From Lactarius indigo (Eukaryota > Basidiomycota > Agaricomycetes > Russulales > Russulaceae): a stretch of DNA of 64,000 bases. The notes below the pieces were generated by a model. It was not told the DNA's origin, made no database searches, and worked only from the letters and a program-made list of their open reading frames with translations. Shown one piece after another: positions 21,430 to 34,413 of the stretch (positions are counted from its first letter, which is position 1; each line of letters starts with the position of its first letter). The translations under genes were made by a program, and so were the position numbers. The stretch spans positions 270,748 through 334,747 of the forward strand of contig JAFKAC010000067.1 of the NCBI GenBank assembly GCA_025766275.1. Direction: 5' to 3'.

Positions 21430-24230
21430 TCACCAATTGAGACTGCTTTGCGTTAAAATTGGCGCAGAAATAGCACCCGTCGCCACTGGCGCTCTACGCT
21501 CGCGCACACCGTCCGGGCTGGTACGATAACTGTACTCCACCTGCGACACCTGCTGCATGACGTGCTGAGGTTGTGCTACTGGCACGGCCGTCTGCTGCAC
21601 CGCCTGTTGGCCCCGTAGACTATCCTCTGCGAAGTAGAAGCTCCGTCTGCGCTGCCCGCCAACACTGTCCTGGTCAAAGTCGCGGCCTGTACGATCCGGG
21701 TATGGGTCATTTGGCGCATTGGGATCGGACAGCCTTCGGTGACTCAAATCGCGACTCCGTTTGACACTGCGGTAGATGAGCACACCGAGGACGACAAGTG
21801 CCAGACCACCAAGAGCGCTGGCAACACCAATTATTGCGTCCGTTCGTGATTTATTCCCGCTCGAGCTGGCAGAACTAGTGGTCCCCGTTCCCGGTACCGC
21901 GTTTGGATCCTGTACTGAGGTGAGCGAATACGCTGGATTGACATGAGAGGCAAGAGTCTTGTACGGATCTTGGAGGCTTGTGTAAAACGGCGATGAGATC
22001 ACCTTGATTTGATTTCCAAGTACAGCAACTTGATCCGACGGGATGTACAGAAGGAAAGTCGTTAGCAGCATGTCAACGTCCCCGGGACCGCTGTACGCGG
22101 CAGGTAAGAAGACCTGTAATGCAAATGTCTTGACCTTTTCGGAGGGTAGACCGAGCGCAGACTGAATTATTGTCGGTAGCCAGAGAAAAAGTTGTCCCTG
22201 AGACTGGGTATTCTGGGCAACGAATGGCCAGGACAAGAACTGGTCGAAGAGGATGCTGACAAGACTAAAGCCGGACAGACTATTGGAATCAACTTGGGTA
22301 GGGGGGTATATGCGCGCAGGGAGATTCGATGGAAGGAGGACCGGTGTTGTTGTCGAAGGCAGGCTCGACGGGGAAACGATGGTCAACGTAGGGGGGACGG
22401 CATCGGGGTCACTCAGTGTGACTGGCGATGAGCTTGGGACGGATGCACCTAATAGCGAAGCCTGTGTGACATAGGACAGTTGGGTCTGCGGAGGAGGTGT
22501 GAACGATGGGAAAGACGTGTCACTGGTGGGGGTCGAGGAGAAACTAGTTGTCGAAGAAACGGTGTCATTGGTTCCCGAGGGGAACGCTATCACAGGGGGC
22601 GAAGACAAGCTATCCAGGAGTCAGGGTTCAGCAACCAGTTGATACGGGAACGCTCATTCGAACTCACCTAGTCCCATTGCCCGACCCAGACGTAGTACTG
22701 ACAGTTCCACTCCATGAGGTGGGGATACCGCTTGGGAAACTGGTAGAGAGGGTACTACCACTCTGACCACTCGATGAAGGCTGGCTCTGAGTTCCGGGAG
22801 GCGACGAAGGGACGGTCGTACCAGAGTCAGGTGTAGTGGTAGAGCCACACAAACCTAGGGACCCGCATGACCCAGGAGGCGTAATAGTCGAAGATGTAAA
22901 TACAGATGAACCCGTTGGAAGAGCAGGCGGTGAAAAGGAGCCAGAAGATGATGAACCCGGAGGCGAAGAAGATGGACAGAGGCCGAGAGAAATCCCAAGG
23001 GGGCCGCAAGGATCTGTGGACTGAGGCGGCGCCTGTGGAGTCGTCGCCGAGCTTGGCAAGGACGTACAAAGCCCAAGACTAATACCGAGTGAACCACAAG
23101 GATCCACCGGCTGGGATGGAGTCGACGTTTGGGATGGCGCCGACTGAGACGATGAGTCTGGCGGGTTTGTCGATGGGTTTGTTTGAGGCGTCGAGGTTAA
23201 CGATGGAGTGCTAGCAGGGGGGCTCGAATTAGATGAGCAGTGACCAAGGAGCTGGCCAACGGGTCCACAAGGATCAACCGGTGGAGAAGAGGATGGCGTA
23301 GTTGTAGGTGGCTCCGAATCGGAAGTAGGCGAAGATGAAGATGAGCCAGGGTCCGGAGTGATAGGCGGAGGAGAGGTTGACGGAGGCGGCTCGGACGTGG
23401 GCGACGGACTCGAAGCACTGGACGGAGGTGTTGACGAACTAGACGAAGGAAGTACACATTCCCCATTAATCACTAGTCCCAGTGGACAGTCTGGTGTCGG
23501 TGTCGTTGTCGGTGTCGGTGTATCCGGTGAGGAAGTAGGGGGACTGGAAGGTGTAGACGTGGTCTGACTCGTTGGAGGGTCTGTAGGTGGTGACGATGGA
23601 GAGTCGGTTGTCTGAGACGACGCTGAAGACGGTGTTGTTGAGGTCGTCGTCAGAGATGAGTCTGTATTACTAGAAGACGTCGGTAGGATACAGTTGCCCA
23701 AAAGGTCCAAACCTAACAAGCAAGAGGAGCTGTCAGGGGAAGGTGTAGATGATGACAGAGGCGACGAAGAGGTCCCAGAGCTAGTCGTCGAGGGTGTGGA
23801 AGTAGGGGTATCAGAAGAGGGCGGGGGACTCGTTGACGGAGGAGTTGTAGACGGCGTATCCGACGATGGGGGAGTAGTCGTCGTGGAAGAGCTGGTCGAT
23901 GGCGGGTCAGTATTTGTGGGGTCAGTGGTGGGGAGAGATGTCGCGTCCGACGAGGTTGTAGACGTGGAACTGGAGTCTGTGGAAACGATTAGACAAGAAA
24001 AGAAAGATGGCGGTGTACTTACCTGAGGTGGAGGTGGTCCCAGTATTACCAAGGAGATCACCAACTAAATCACCTACAGCGCCAGGGATATCGAGCTGTC
24101 GATGGAGCTTCTTCTTGAATGCGAGGGAACGGCGAACGTGAGCAGGAGAGGGACCATGTGCATGAACAGAAAAGAACAAGACAAAAAAGGTGAAAAAAAA
24201 GACCAAGGGCAATCGATACTTGAGAGGCAT
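21430..24230 (-). CDS. MSB2: Msb2-like signalling mucin, single-pass membrane sensor
   Basis: The protein starts with a signal peptide (YRLPLVFFFTFFVLFFSVHA). A Ser/Thr/Pro-rich mucin region of about 550 codons follows, then the conserved membrane-proximal domain of fungal Msb2/Hkr1 mucins. Words seen there are GFSLVSILFDQFLSWPFVAQ, WLPTIIQSALGLPSEKVKTF and LLYIPSDQVAVLGNQIKV. Next come a transmembrane helix (GVASALGGLALVVLGVLIY) and a basic-start cytoplasmic tail of about 130 residues. Two introns interrupt it (about 23978-24030 and 22609-22667). In yeast Msb2 feeds the filamentous-growth and HOG MAPK pathways. The mucin part is unusual in holding six short Cys-to-Cys loops. No near neighbour belongs to that pathway. 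Confidence 0.82.
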
Positions 24231-24662
24231 GTTCAGGAATCGGGAAGAACACGCGTGTGGCAGAGAGGAGGAGGAAGGAGAAGTAACGTAAAAGAGTGTG
24301 GAAGCACGAGCAGTGCAAATGAAGGGAAAAAGAGGGACTCAGAGTCGGGCAACGAGACGACTGGGGAGTGGTCAACGGTGACGAAGGGTGATGAGACGGC
24401 CGGCCGAAGCAACGGGTGCGCTGGACAACGGCCGCAACTCCCGTTCTATTTTCCCATCAGAACCCGGATTATATTGATTTCTCGGCTAACATGATCATCT
24501 CTCTCAAGCACAGTTCCAGTTCTCATACCCTCGTCACTCGATCTATGATATCATGCATCATGGCTCATACTTGGCATGTCGCGTGCACCATACAAAATCA
24601 GTTTCGAGTACAACAAGACACCATCCCACCAACTCGACTAGATAAACCCAATCTGCCCACCA
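24231..24662. other. Intergenic, mucin promoter region
   Basis: About 430 bp between the mucin ATG and the uL23 stop, both genes on the minus strand. It should carry the mucin promoter. It is purine-rich on the plus strand up to about 24370. No clear TATA box or repeat stands out. Confidence 0.4.
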
Positions 24663-25355
24663 TCAATGTTGGTCATCGTCAATAGTCAACACGACCATAT
24701 TCACACGCACCTTGTTGGCAACATCGAGTGCGTCGTGGTCCGGAGTCAACCGTACATAGGCCTTCTTCTTGCCATCAGGTCTGTACGGTAATGATACGTT
24801 TGCATCAACGCAGTATTTCAACCCAATTTCCTAATTTACCCACCGTATCAACGTGTTCACCTTCGCGGCTTGAACCTCCCACAGTTTTTTTACTGCGTCC
24901 TTGATCTGGCGTTTATTTGCTTTGATATCAACGAGAAACACGAGTGTATTGTGTTCCTCGATCTTCTTCATCGCAGACTCAGTATTCAGAGGGCTGCCGG
25001 TCAGCGGTAAAAATAAGTTATAGCGGGACGAATGGAAGTGACTTGGGATACGCACGAGACGATGGTGCGAAATTGATCCATGCGAGGCGCGTGTGGTACA
25101 CTCTTGCGCTGATACTTGGGGTCCCGTGGTAGACGCAGAGTTTTTGGTCGGTGGAATGAGACACTCGTGCGCTTCTTGCGTGAAGAGTGCGAGTGCACAC
25201 CCTGCAACGCGGCTTTCTTCGCCGTCTTGGCCTTGGCCTCCGGTTTCGAAGCTATTCAATCACCGCTCAGTTTTGCCCACTAGGCACTACAGACGATAAG
25301 GGAGTGTACTCTTAGCAGCGGCAGCCTTGCCCTTCGTGCTTTTGGTGGAGGCCAT
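24663..25355 (-). CDS. RPL23A: Ribosomal protein uL23 (L23a/L25)
   Basis: Large-subunit ribosomal protein uL23, which lies at the peptide exit tunnel. The start [15 protein letters not shown] leads into a Lys/Ala-rich eukaryotic extension. The conserved core has [56 protein letters not shown] and the ending [20 protein letters not shown]. Three introns (about 25252-25309, 24993-25056 and 24782-24847) are phase-consistent. The length of about 160 residues is normal for the family. It ends TGA at 24663-24665. Confidence 0.95.
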
Positions 25356-26789
25356 TTTGAATCTATTGAAAGATCAAGAAGACGAGGTTAGACGCGATAC
25401 TTACAACGAATAAGACAGTGCGATGTCATCAATTATCCAGAGTTAGGCACTCTATGCCAGAGCCTCACTTCGCCAGCAGGGCTGGTCATTAACGCGGGAC
25501 AAGACTGCAGATTCCTGCATTGTCATCCACACTCCCACCACCCCATCCACCACCTGACAACGCCCTAGCGCAGAAACAAATCCCCCACATTCCCCAGAAA
25601 ATGCAAGAGCAGACGACGAGTGCATTATGATGCTTACCTTGAGGTTCTTTCCGTCTAGATGGTTGTGTCCTTCGTGGCGAGAGCAAAATCGGGATAAGGT
25701 TTGTGGCGCGAGTTGCCGAATCTGGCTGTGATTGATAACTTACGGTGAAATGGCTGCAGTGTTCAGCCGTACTCAAGGCCGCACTGTAATCATTTGTTGC
25801 ATCGACGGACGTGCACAACGTGAAATCGATGCGACGCGATACGCCTTTTGGTTGTTATCGGTCTGATGTTGTTATTTTATTGGGATTCTACAGCCTACTT
25901 GACAGTCTGACTTACAGCGAACCCTCTCGGCTGCTCTCTCCCTCCTATTAGCTCCGCCCGTACAACGGAGACTATTGCCTTTCTAGATTATGACTTGCCC
26001 ATTGTTGAGGGTGATGGGATGCGAAGTCGTGCCGTGCCAGCTTGTTCTGCCTTTTCTAAGGTCCGTCATGCCTTTGCACCTCGGATCACTAATTCCTTTT
26101 TGAAAAGTACTTTTCGGAAAACATTAGCTCCAGTCCTTTACAGTAGCTTCGGTCTCGCGTAAGTGGGGGCTCCACGATAAAATCCCGGGTGCTCTCCTCG
26201 GAGTGTCCACATACTGTGCACTTTGCACTGTCTGCTTTGCACAGTATGCTTTCTTGAATCTGTACAGGTAACTGTCGGCGGGACGTGGCTATTCGTAAAA
26301 AAAATTCAGTTCGCGTCTGTCTTGGAGAGTTTGGGGTTCCTGATTAGCTTATTGAAATTGCGTGTGTCATTCACAGCATGACATGCACGACTATGGACTG
26401 CGAGAACTCGAAAAGTTTGACGAAGCTTGACCTTGACTGCACGAGTGGAACTCTTTATTTAATACACAGCCATAAATGGTACCCTCCCAGGAATTGTGGA
26501 CGATTAAGTTACGCCGGAATTGCATGTCGGTTTATGTGGGCCTATTAGCACACAGTACAAGAAACTCCACCCTGAGATAGGAGATAGACAAATTTCTAGC
26601 TCAGGCTGTAGGCTTCGTGTGGTTGGCGTTAAAAAACAAATTGAAAAAAATGTACGTGACATTCGTGACCGTGTGGCAATGCAGATCACGCGGCGTGTGA
26701 CACGATTAAGCGCCGATATTCTGCGAGCCTCGCGTTCCCGAGGCGCGCCTGCCTGTGTCCTTGCCATCAACATTAACAATCAAAGCAAG
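25356..26789. other. Divergent intergenic region between uL23 and SCC2
   Basis: About 1.4 kb that must hold both promoters. A perfect 14-bp palindrome GAAAAGTACTTTTC lies at 26102-26115. A perfect 11-bp inverted repeat CATACTGTGCA/TGCACAGTATG lies at 26210-26220 and 26238-26248, with a 17-nt loop. No protein gene is supported. Confidence 0.5.
26210..26248. other. Perfect 11-bp inverted repeat, 17-nt loop
   Basis: The arms CATACTGTGCA and TGCACAGTATG are exact complements. It may form a hairpin or bind a dimeric factor. It lies about 540 bp upstream of the SCC2 start. Function is not known. Confidence 0.6.
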
Positions 26790-29700
26790 ATGCAAGATCC
26801 CAATGGTTGGTACGGCCGACAGCGATCAAATGCTGGACATCACTTGTATCCTATGCAGGAACCAGCTTCTAGTGCGTCTGCTCGAGCCCCAGATACTGTT
26901 CATGGTGCGCAGGCGCTGCCGGCAGTATACCGTGACCCTTTCACATCTGCCACCTCAACAACACATGGTGAATTCTCCGGCCCTGGTCTCAGCCTAATTT
27001 CTTAATCTTTGTTTCAGTGACCCGTCTCCCCGCCCATCCGTCTGCTAGCGCATCTACGCCCTGTGTGCAGCACTATTACGGTGCTAATAGCTATCAATAC
27101 CCCTCACAGAATCCTCCTCCATACACGGAATATGTGACTGGGTTGAATCGTTCACAATCCTCACAGCATATAGAGGGAAATTCTGGTTACTGGGCCGGTG
27201 CTAGAGATGACACGTTGAGGTACATCGGGGCTCAGTCTAGCAGGCACGTAGTTTCCTTTATAGCCCAAATGGATGACTATATGCGCCCACATTATCTAGC
27301 AACTATCCAGAGTTTAATCATCATAGCCAATATGCGTCTTACCATACTTATCCGTCGTATCCCACCAACGTACTTGCGCAGTCCGTCCTTCCTCAGACAG
27401 TGCACCCCTTTCCATATCCAACGCCACCGCCTCCGGGCATACACTCCTCTTCCTCCTCTCTCGCATTTGCCCTTGACGAGCGCGCAATTCCTCAAAAGAA
27501 GGCATACCCTCAGCGAGAATCAACAGGCATATTGAACAACTATCTGGACAAGTCTAGTCGTGAGCTGGAACGTGCACAGGCGGCGAAATACACAAACCCA
27601 TCCAGCCCCTCGCGGTCGGATAGGAGCTTCAGCATACCACGATATGCTAGTCCCGATCCCCTTGAGCTTCCACCCAGCCAATCTGTGACGCCACAGAAGC
27701 GCAAATCAATAGAATTACTCCAGCCCCCCTCTGTCAAGCGGGTTCAGGCACTACATAGAATGCCATCTTCTTCGCCACTCTCCAATCCTCCAACTACGCC
27801 CGCTTCTTCGTCCCAAGGCTCCTTCTCTACGCAGGGAACTCCATCTTCACATGTTACTCCTCGATCCGCGCCTTCACACACGCCTAAGATGCGAGCGTAT
27901 GTCGAGCTACCCCCGGCGCCTAAGTACTTTTCGTCGCAAAAGCCGTCTCAGCATGAAAAGAAGTCAAAAGTCAAAACATCGCATGTGCATCAGGGGGACA
28001 AACTCAAGACAGAAACTGACGACGAGGACGACCTTGGAGGATTTGGGCCAGAGGAAGACCATCCTCACCAACCGGGGAAGACGAGTCTCAGTATGACCGA
28101 TGTCGGAAGATCTTCTGCAAAGCGTACTGGGGATCGGGACGACCGAGGTGACACTTGTTTTCAATCAAGTTTCTATCCTCTGACGACGTTACACGTACAG
28201 TACCCCTAGAGAAGCTAGTCACATTTCTTGAAGACGTTTTTGAGGCCGAGGACTCTCTTCCCGCGGATGCAGACCCAGAATTCCTCTCAATTGACTTCTT
28301 TTCTCCTCTTACTGTCGAGGCCTCCCGACCGCAGCTACACCCGAATCTTATCCGCAAGCTCTCCAAGCTCATCTCTCAGGTTGCTCGTCCCGTGAAGCGT
28401 CTTCGTACGTCGACCGCCGTTAAGCAAGCCCTCCGAAGTTCGGCTCCCTGCAGCATCGCGGACATTGAAACGTCGACGCTTTCCCGAATCCTGAAGATTC
28501 TTGAACGGAGTGTGCGCGCCGGAGAGGACCTTGATCCGTTCAAAGCCGATAAGCCCGCCGAGATTCGTTCTCTTGCATCGCCCGGTAAGAAGGGAAAGGT
28601 TTCGAAGAAGCTTGGGGCCCATCGGCGATCACAAACCCCGGTCGGAGATGACGGACCCCGACTCGGTGCTGATATAGGTGCTGCTGAACCTACCGCAGTC
28701 ATTGATGGGGACCTTGATACACTTGCGCACACTCTTGAAATTGCGCGGGATAGTATCCTTGCTGCGGACTGTTGTATCGCATTGCTTGGTGCAGACCGTT
28801 TGTCAAAGCAGGTCTATTCCGAAGAACTCATCACAGCTTGCCTTGGTGCTGTCAAAAATCAGCTTGAGCGAATTGTGTACCCATTTGTCGAGGGTTCCGA
28901 TACTTCTGCGTTACTGCAGCACGTGTCCAAGCATGAAAAAAAACACAGAGCTCAAATTGCGGAAGTGTTCCAGGTGTTGACTTCTATTCTTCCGAGAATC
29001 AACAATTTATTCTGCGCAGACACTGTCGCTATGTCAGACTCTATAATCATTCAAGGGGTTTTTATCGCGATCGGTCCGTTCTTTGTCACCGAGGTTGGGA
29101 CCTTTGACGGAAAAGGGAAGAAAGAGAGTTTTGTATTGAACACCCTCGGCCAAACGGCTATGCGCGGCCTTAGACTAGAGGCTCTATCACTCATCCGGAG
29201 CGTAAGCTGCTCAGTTCTGTGTTTATTTGGTTGTTCAAAGGTGTCTTGCAGATATTTGCAAATCATGAAGATCAACGCCCGTGGATCATCGAAGAGATTC
29301 TCAGCTCCTTGATCAAGCTTTCTGATACCAAGCAAAAGGCGGGACAGTTTCGGTACGTACGGGCAGTCCAGAGTTTTATCATCTTATGACCAGTCTTAGA
29401 CTTCGAGACGGGAGGTCAATACGGACAGTCTCTGCGCTACTTCTCCAGCTCGTTCAGACTTCTGCGCACGGCGTGCGAGTTGAGGCAAAGCGGCTCTCCA
29501 AAGCGCGGCAACAGGCACTTGTCATGCGGCGACAAGAGAGCATGGCGGAGGCACCGTCGGACAAGCCTGCAGACCCTTTTCTAAACGAGACGGACGAAGA
29601 GGTACTTTTGTCGAGATCACGGACTACGTTTTGCGTGAACTTTTTTGCAGGAAATTCAACTTTACATGTCCGGACTTGAGTCCGCAACCAAAGCTGCGAA

Positions 29701-32700
29701 GACTATCGTCCTTTTTCTCACGCAGAGATCCGGCAAGGCCAAAGCGACAAAGAATTCAAATGAGGCTGAGTACAGAGCAATCTTTGATAATCTCGTATCC
29801 GATCTCCTCGTTGTCCTCTTCTGGCCCGAGTGGCCTGCTGCAAGTCTTCTTCTGGGTATAATCTGCAAGTTTATGGTAAGTATTGTATCCTTACTTCACT
29901 TATATCTGGATACTCATGCGTGCATCTTGGGCAGGTCTCCTCTCTCGATGACGTTAAGTCGTCCAGCCAAACTGACAACAATGCTGCGAAGACAATGGCA
30001 TTAGATCATCTAGGCGTGATCGCTGCGCGAATACGTTCGAGCATGTTGAAAGCAACGGGCGCTGATGGAAATGGCTCGCTCGACTTGAGACCACTTGATG
30101 AAGTGCATCCATCTTACGTCACTGCATCTATCTGTCTGCTTATTTTTGTGTAGGTCTTGTCTCGCACAACCGTCAAACATCTGGAGCGGCTAGCAACCGC
30201 GCACCAAGATCTAGCAACGCATCTGTCGAAGCGGTCCGCCGCAGACCAGGCTTATGAAGTGAGCATATGACGCAACCCCCCTTTGAAATGGGTTAACAGT
30301 AGCATAGAGCGCGCGCGAGCTAACGGCTGTTACCTGGGGCCAAGAGCTTGCCATTGCCTTGATGCAGTGTAATACTTCGCTTCGCTACTGCGACGATCCT
30401 GATTCTAGTGAGGCAAAGCAGTCCTCCTTGCACCCGTTCGGACGCAGGGTTAAGTTGGCCCTACGTGACGTATGGAAGGAAGCAGCAACAGACGTCTTTG
30501 ATATAGGGTACGTTTCTTCTCAATGTCGTTCGTCTTGTTCACTCAGCATTTTCATAGGAGCCCTGAAGAGGTCGCACGTATAGATCGACTGGCGGAGGAA
30601 ATTGGCATAGTCCAAGACTTGAGGAATTCGTACCAACCAATTCTCAACATCATCTTACTTGCTTTAGATGCTCCGCCCGTTTTTGTACGCACGAAGGCGT
30701 TGCGAGCACTGGGACAGATCGTGACCAGTGACCCGACAATCTTAACAGGTGTACGTCATTTTGCTCGTATGAACCGCTGGGTGTGTAAAATTATTGTATA
30801 CAGGCCAATGTTCGTCGGGGAATCGAGAGTCATCTCCTCGACAGCTCGCCTGCGGTTCGCGACGCCGCTGTGGAGCTCATTGGCAAGTATGTGATTGATA
30901 CCCCTGAGGTTGCCGGCGATTACTACCAGAAGATTGCCGATCGTATTGCTGTATGCTGTCCGATTTTTACCTACCGACATGTACTGAGCTTTCGTAGGAT
31001 ACCGGCCTTGGCGTTCGCAAACGCGTGATCAAGCTCCTCCGGGCTTTCTATGGTGCCACCGACAACATCAAGCGCCGCACGGATATTTGTACAAAACTGG
31101 TACTGAGGATGTTTGATGAAGACGATACCGTCAAAGACCTCTCAATCAAGACTCTCGAGGAGTTGTGGTTTTCAAGCGTGGTGTCCCAACCAGCTCTGCA
31201 AAAGCTACGTGGCGGTGGCCAAGGGCCTAGCTTGGACGACAAAGTTCAGCTTCTTAACAAGGTGTCCGTTATTATGGGTGTGGCGGCCAATTTCAGGGAC
31301 CGTCAATCTCCTCTGGAAGATGTACTTCATAAGATCATGGCATCGAAGGAAGATGCAGAGGCAGGTCAACTACATGCGCGTTATGGCGAGATTTGCGAGG
31401 CATTGATCGATGGTCTCGTGGACGCCTCTGAACTCCCGGGTTTTGTGAGATTTTTTTTTTACATCGCTCTCTAATTTTTATCTTGCATCTTGACGGGTTG
31501 ATTAGACTGTCGTCAACTGCATTCGAACTATCTACTTGCTCAGCTCTGCCTACCCAGCAATTCTTTCCGGCTCCAACGCGTCCACGTTGTTGCCTTATCT
31601 GAAGAACGCCACATCTGTAAGTCTTTCCTTCGTGACCAATCAAGTCTCTTCATTCTTTTTCCAGCCAGAGGAACAGATAACATCTGATTACTTACTCAAA
31701 ATATTTCGGGTATCCGTTCCACATATGCCTAAGACCTCTGTGAAGTTTGGCAACGAACTGCAGTTGGCATTACAACCTATGATTTTAAAGCCATCAACGG
31801 CAGGCGGTGTCCAGGTAGGCGCAGGTGGTGTGATCAATCAGTCCGGTCAATCATACTATGATTCTAGGCGTTACAAGAAACAGTTGCGTGCCTATGTGCG
31901 GTGGTCCAACACCTAACGCATGACTTCGTTCGTCTCGTCGGGTTATTAAAATCTTGCAATGGTGCGTGTTGTTCTACATTTGTTCCACCGTTTCCATATT
32001 CGTTTTCTTCCCAGCTCGTTTGCAATCCGCGGCTCAGAAAGCGCAAATGGCCTCCGCTGACTTGCGCACGCTGTCCATCTTGATTTTTATCATCTCGCTT
32101 CTGGTCGAACATTGCGATTTTGACCGTCTGAGAACTGAGCATTCTGGTACGTGATCGCCAATCAACGAATCTTGACCTGCGGGATATCTGATTGCGTCTA
32201 GACCTCTCGGCAGACCTGGACACGGTTTCCAAAGTGAGATCCCGCATTGTGTAGCCGCTGCGTCACTTGAAACATTTCTAGGGATCTATTATTGAGCACG
32301 TCTATAACAGTCTTCTGAACCTTTATCAGAAACAATCCGAACCAGGGCTTCGCGGGCGCACCCTGCAATGTCTTGGTATGAATCATAGTCGTTCTCATTC
32401 CGTTTCTCATCTCAAAACATATCAGGCTTTCTCTTCCGTACTCAGCCTACGTTGATGACGTTAGAGTCATCAGCGATGATCATGGACGCCACGTTTGCGT
32501 CCCAAGAAGAGGAAGGCCACGCCCGCTTGCTGAAAATTATGCAGGAGTTTCTCATGTCGGAAGCTGCCAGGCACACGCAAAAAGAGAAAGGCAAGGCAGG
32601 GGCGAAAAGTAAGCCAGTAACAACGGATGTTAACATGGAAGAACTCGTTGGTAATACCGATGGGTTCGCCGACGCTGGGTAAGCACAGTGGTACTCATGT

Positions 32701-34093
32701 GTACGTTGCATTAACCCCCTAGAATAGTGTCAGCTCGGCCATCGTGCAACGCTACATGGACCCGATCTTAGATGCGGCCCTGTCCCAGCACCCACAAACT
32801 CAAGGTGCTGCCGTTGACATCTTGAGCTTCACGATAAAGCAAGGTCTGGCACATCCACTTCAGTCTTTCCCTGTCATCGTTGCTCTGGAGACAAGCCCAA
32901 ATACGGCTTTGAGTACACGTGCGAGCGCTCTGCACTCGGTATTGCACAGCAAGCACGCATCGCTACTCAACTCTCGGTACATCGTTAGCGCACGCGCGTC
33001 ATTCTCATATCAAATTAAACTCGCACAAGGGTGTGGAGGTCCCATCAGTGTGCATGGCGCACGGAGCGGGACGGCGTTGTTACACCGTTGGTTTTCACTC
33101 GCGCGTGAGAAGCGCGGGCCGAAATTAGATTTCCTCAAAGCTCTGGTGCGCGTATTCGATGTGGGCACTGCGCTGTCTACGGTACAAGATGACGTTGACT
33201 TTGCACGGTACATGGCTGAGAACTTCGCTGCGTTCGACTACAAGACTCAGGAGGAAGTGCTTCTGGTCATCAAGAGTCTTACTAATGTACTTTCAACTGC
33301 CGGCATGCAGTGCGTCGAGGCCTTGTCTCCCGGGAACCTGCTGGCACAACTGCAAGCCCGGCCTTCCCAAACTGCCCACCTTGCACTGCCTACACGGCCT
33401 TCTCCCAATTCCCCTTCTACCTTGGCCGAATCATCCGCTGCGCCTGAATCATCCGGGTCTACCCCTCCTGCTCCCCGTCTTGTGTCGCCGCAGACCCAGG
33501 CGAACGACGCAGGCGCAGAAATGATAGATGCTGCGGCGATTGCAGTCCCTGCTGAGAAAGGTACACTTATCCTCCATTCGTGCTGTGTTCTTGGCAGTTG
33601 CTTACACCAGCTAGACGTAGCCATGATCGCGACTGCCGCAACCCCGCCCTGGCAGACACTCGAGAAACTGCCACTGCTACGCACTTCGGTGCTGATCGCG
33701 TTGATCATGCTTCTCAAAGCGTATCTTAAGAACCTTTACGGCTTGTCCGAAGAGTACGTGGTAGTTGCTCACAGCGCAGAACGGACCCGTGGCTTGCGCT
33801 GACACGGATCTTCAGGAAATGTCTTAAGTGGGTGGTAGGCAAGAAGAATGCTCTGGGTGACAAACCCGCAACACGGCGTGCAGGAGCTGCGGCTGCACCG
33901 CTGACGTGGACACGTCTGCCATTCGCAACGCGACCTCTGCTAACGACGGCGGACATGGCAGCACAGCGCGAAGCGGTGCGTGGGCGTCTCACTCACGCCA
34001 ATACTCACACTTTATAATCACTCATGCTAGTTCTTGGAAATTTGGAATGAGGATGGTGTCACTGGTGAGCCCGAAGACGACGATTTGACATGA
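26790..34093 (+). CDS. SCC2: Cohesin loader Scc2 / Nipped-B / Mis4 (Coprinopsis Rad9 type)
   Basis: This is the HEAT-repeat subunit that loads cohesin on chromatin with Scc4. The N-terminus ([18 protein letters not shown]) is low-complexity, rich in Ser, Pro and Tyr; a basic Ser/Pro segment follows to about 28130. The conserved part starts [18 protein letters not shown] (28200). It includes [19 protein letters not shown] (about 29265), [13 protein letters not shown] (about 30690), [20 protein letters not shown] (about 31000) and [17 protein letters not shown] (31130). It also has [19 protein letters not shown] (about 31880), [18 protein letters not shown] (about 32350) and [16 protein letters not shown] (33260). 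More than 15 introns are in phase where checked. The end is [16 protein letters not shown] then TGA. In Coprinopsis cinerea the orthologue is the meiotic gene rad9. Confidence 0.92.
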
Positions 34094-34413
34094 CGATAGA
34101 GAAGGAACCGACACGCGCATGACGGACTGTCTTATTTATTTTTTCTTCGAGGGAAAAACAAGGTTATTGTACTGGTATTCCCTTCTCACTCAACTTTACT
34201 ACTAAGCACACCGGTAACTTACAGTAAACAAATTGTGCATATCATTATCCCTCCATCCCTCTTCTATTCAACATTATTGTTCGTTTTTGGACTTCGAGTG
34301 TTGGACTTGTCGTAGATAACGTGGTCTCTCAGGTGGCCTTGCATGGCCATAGCAGTGATGATAACGCAGTTGTAAATTAACAAATCAGAAGGACATCTAC
34401 ATCTACGTCAATG
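34094..34413. other. Convergent 3' regions
   Basis: 320 bp between the stops of SCC2 (+) and the CRAL-TRIO gene (-). It is AT-rich around 34130-34280, as expected for two facing 3' ends. Nothing else is seen. Confidence 0.5.

Noticed and set aside
31800..31920. Frameshift in SCC2 at the [17 protein letters not shown] stretch
   Set aside because: An intron (GTAGGCGC to ATTCTAG, about 31816-31866) joins GGVQ to [10 protein letters not shown] in frame.
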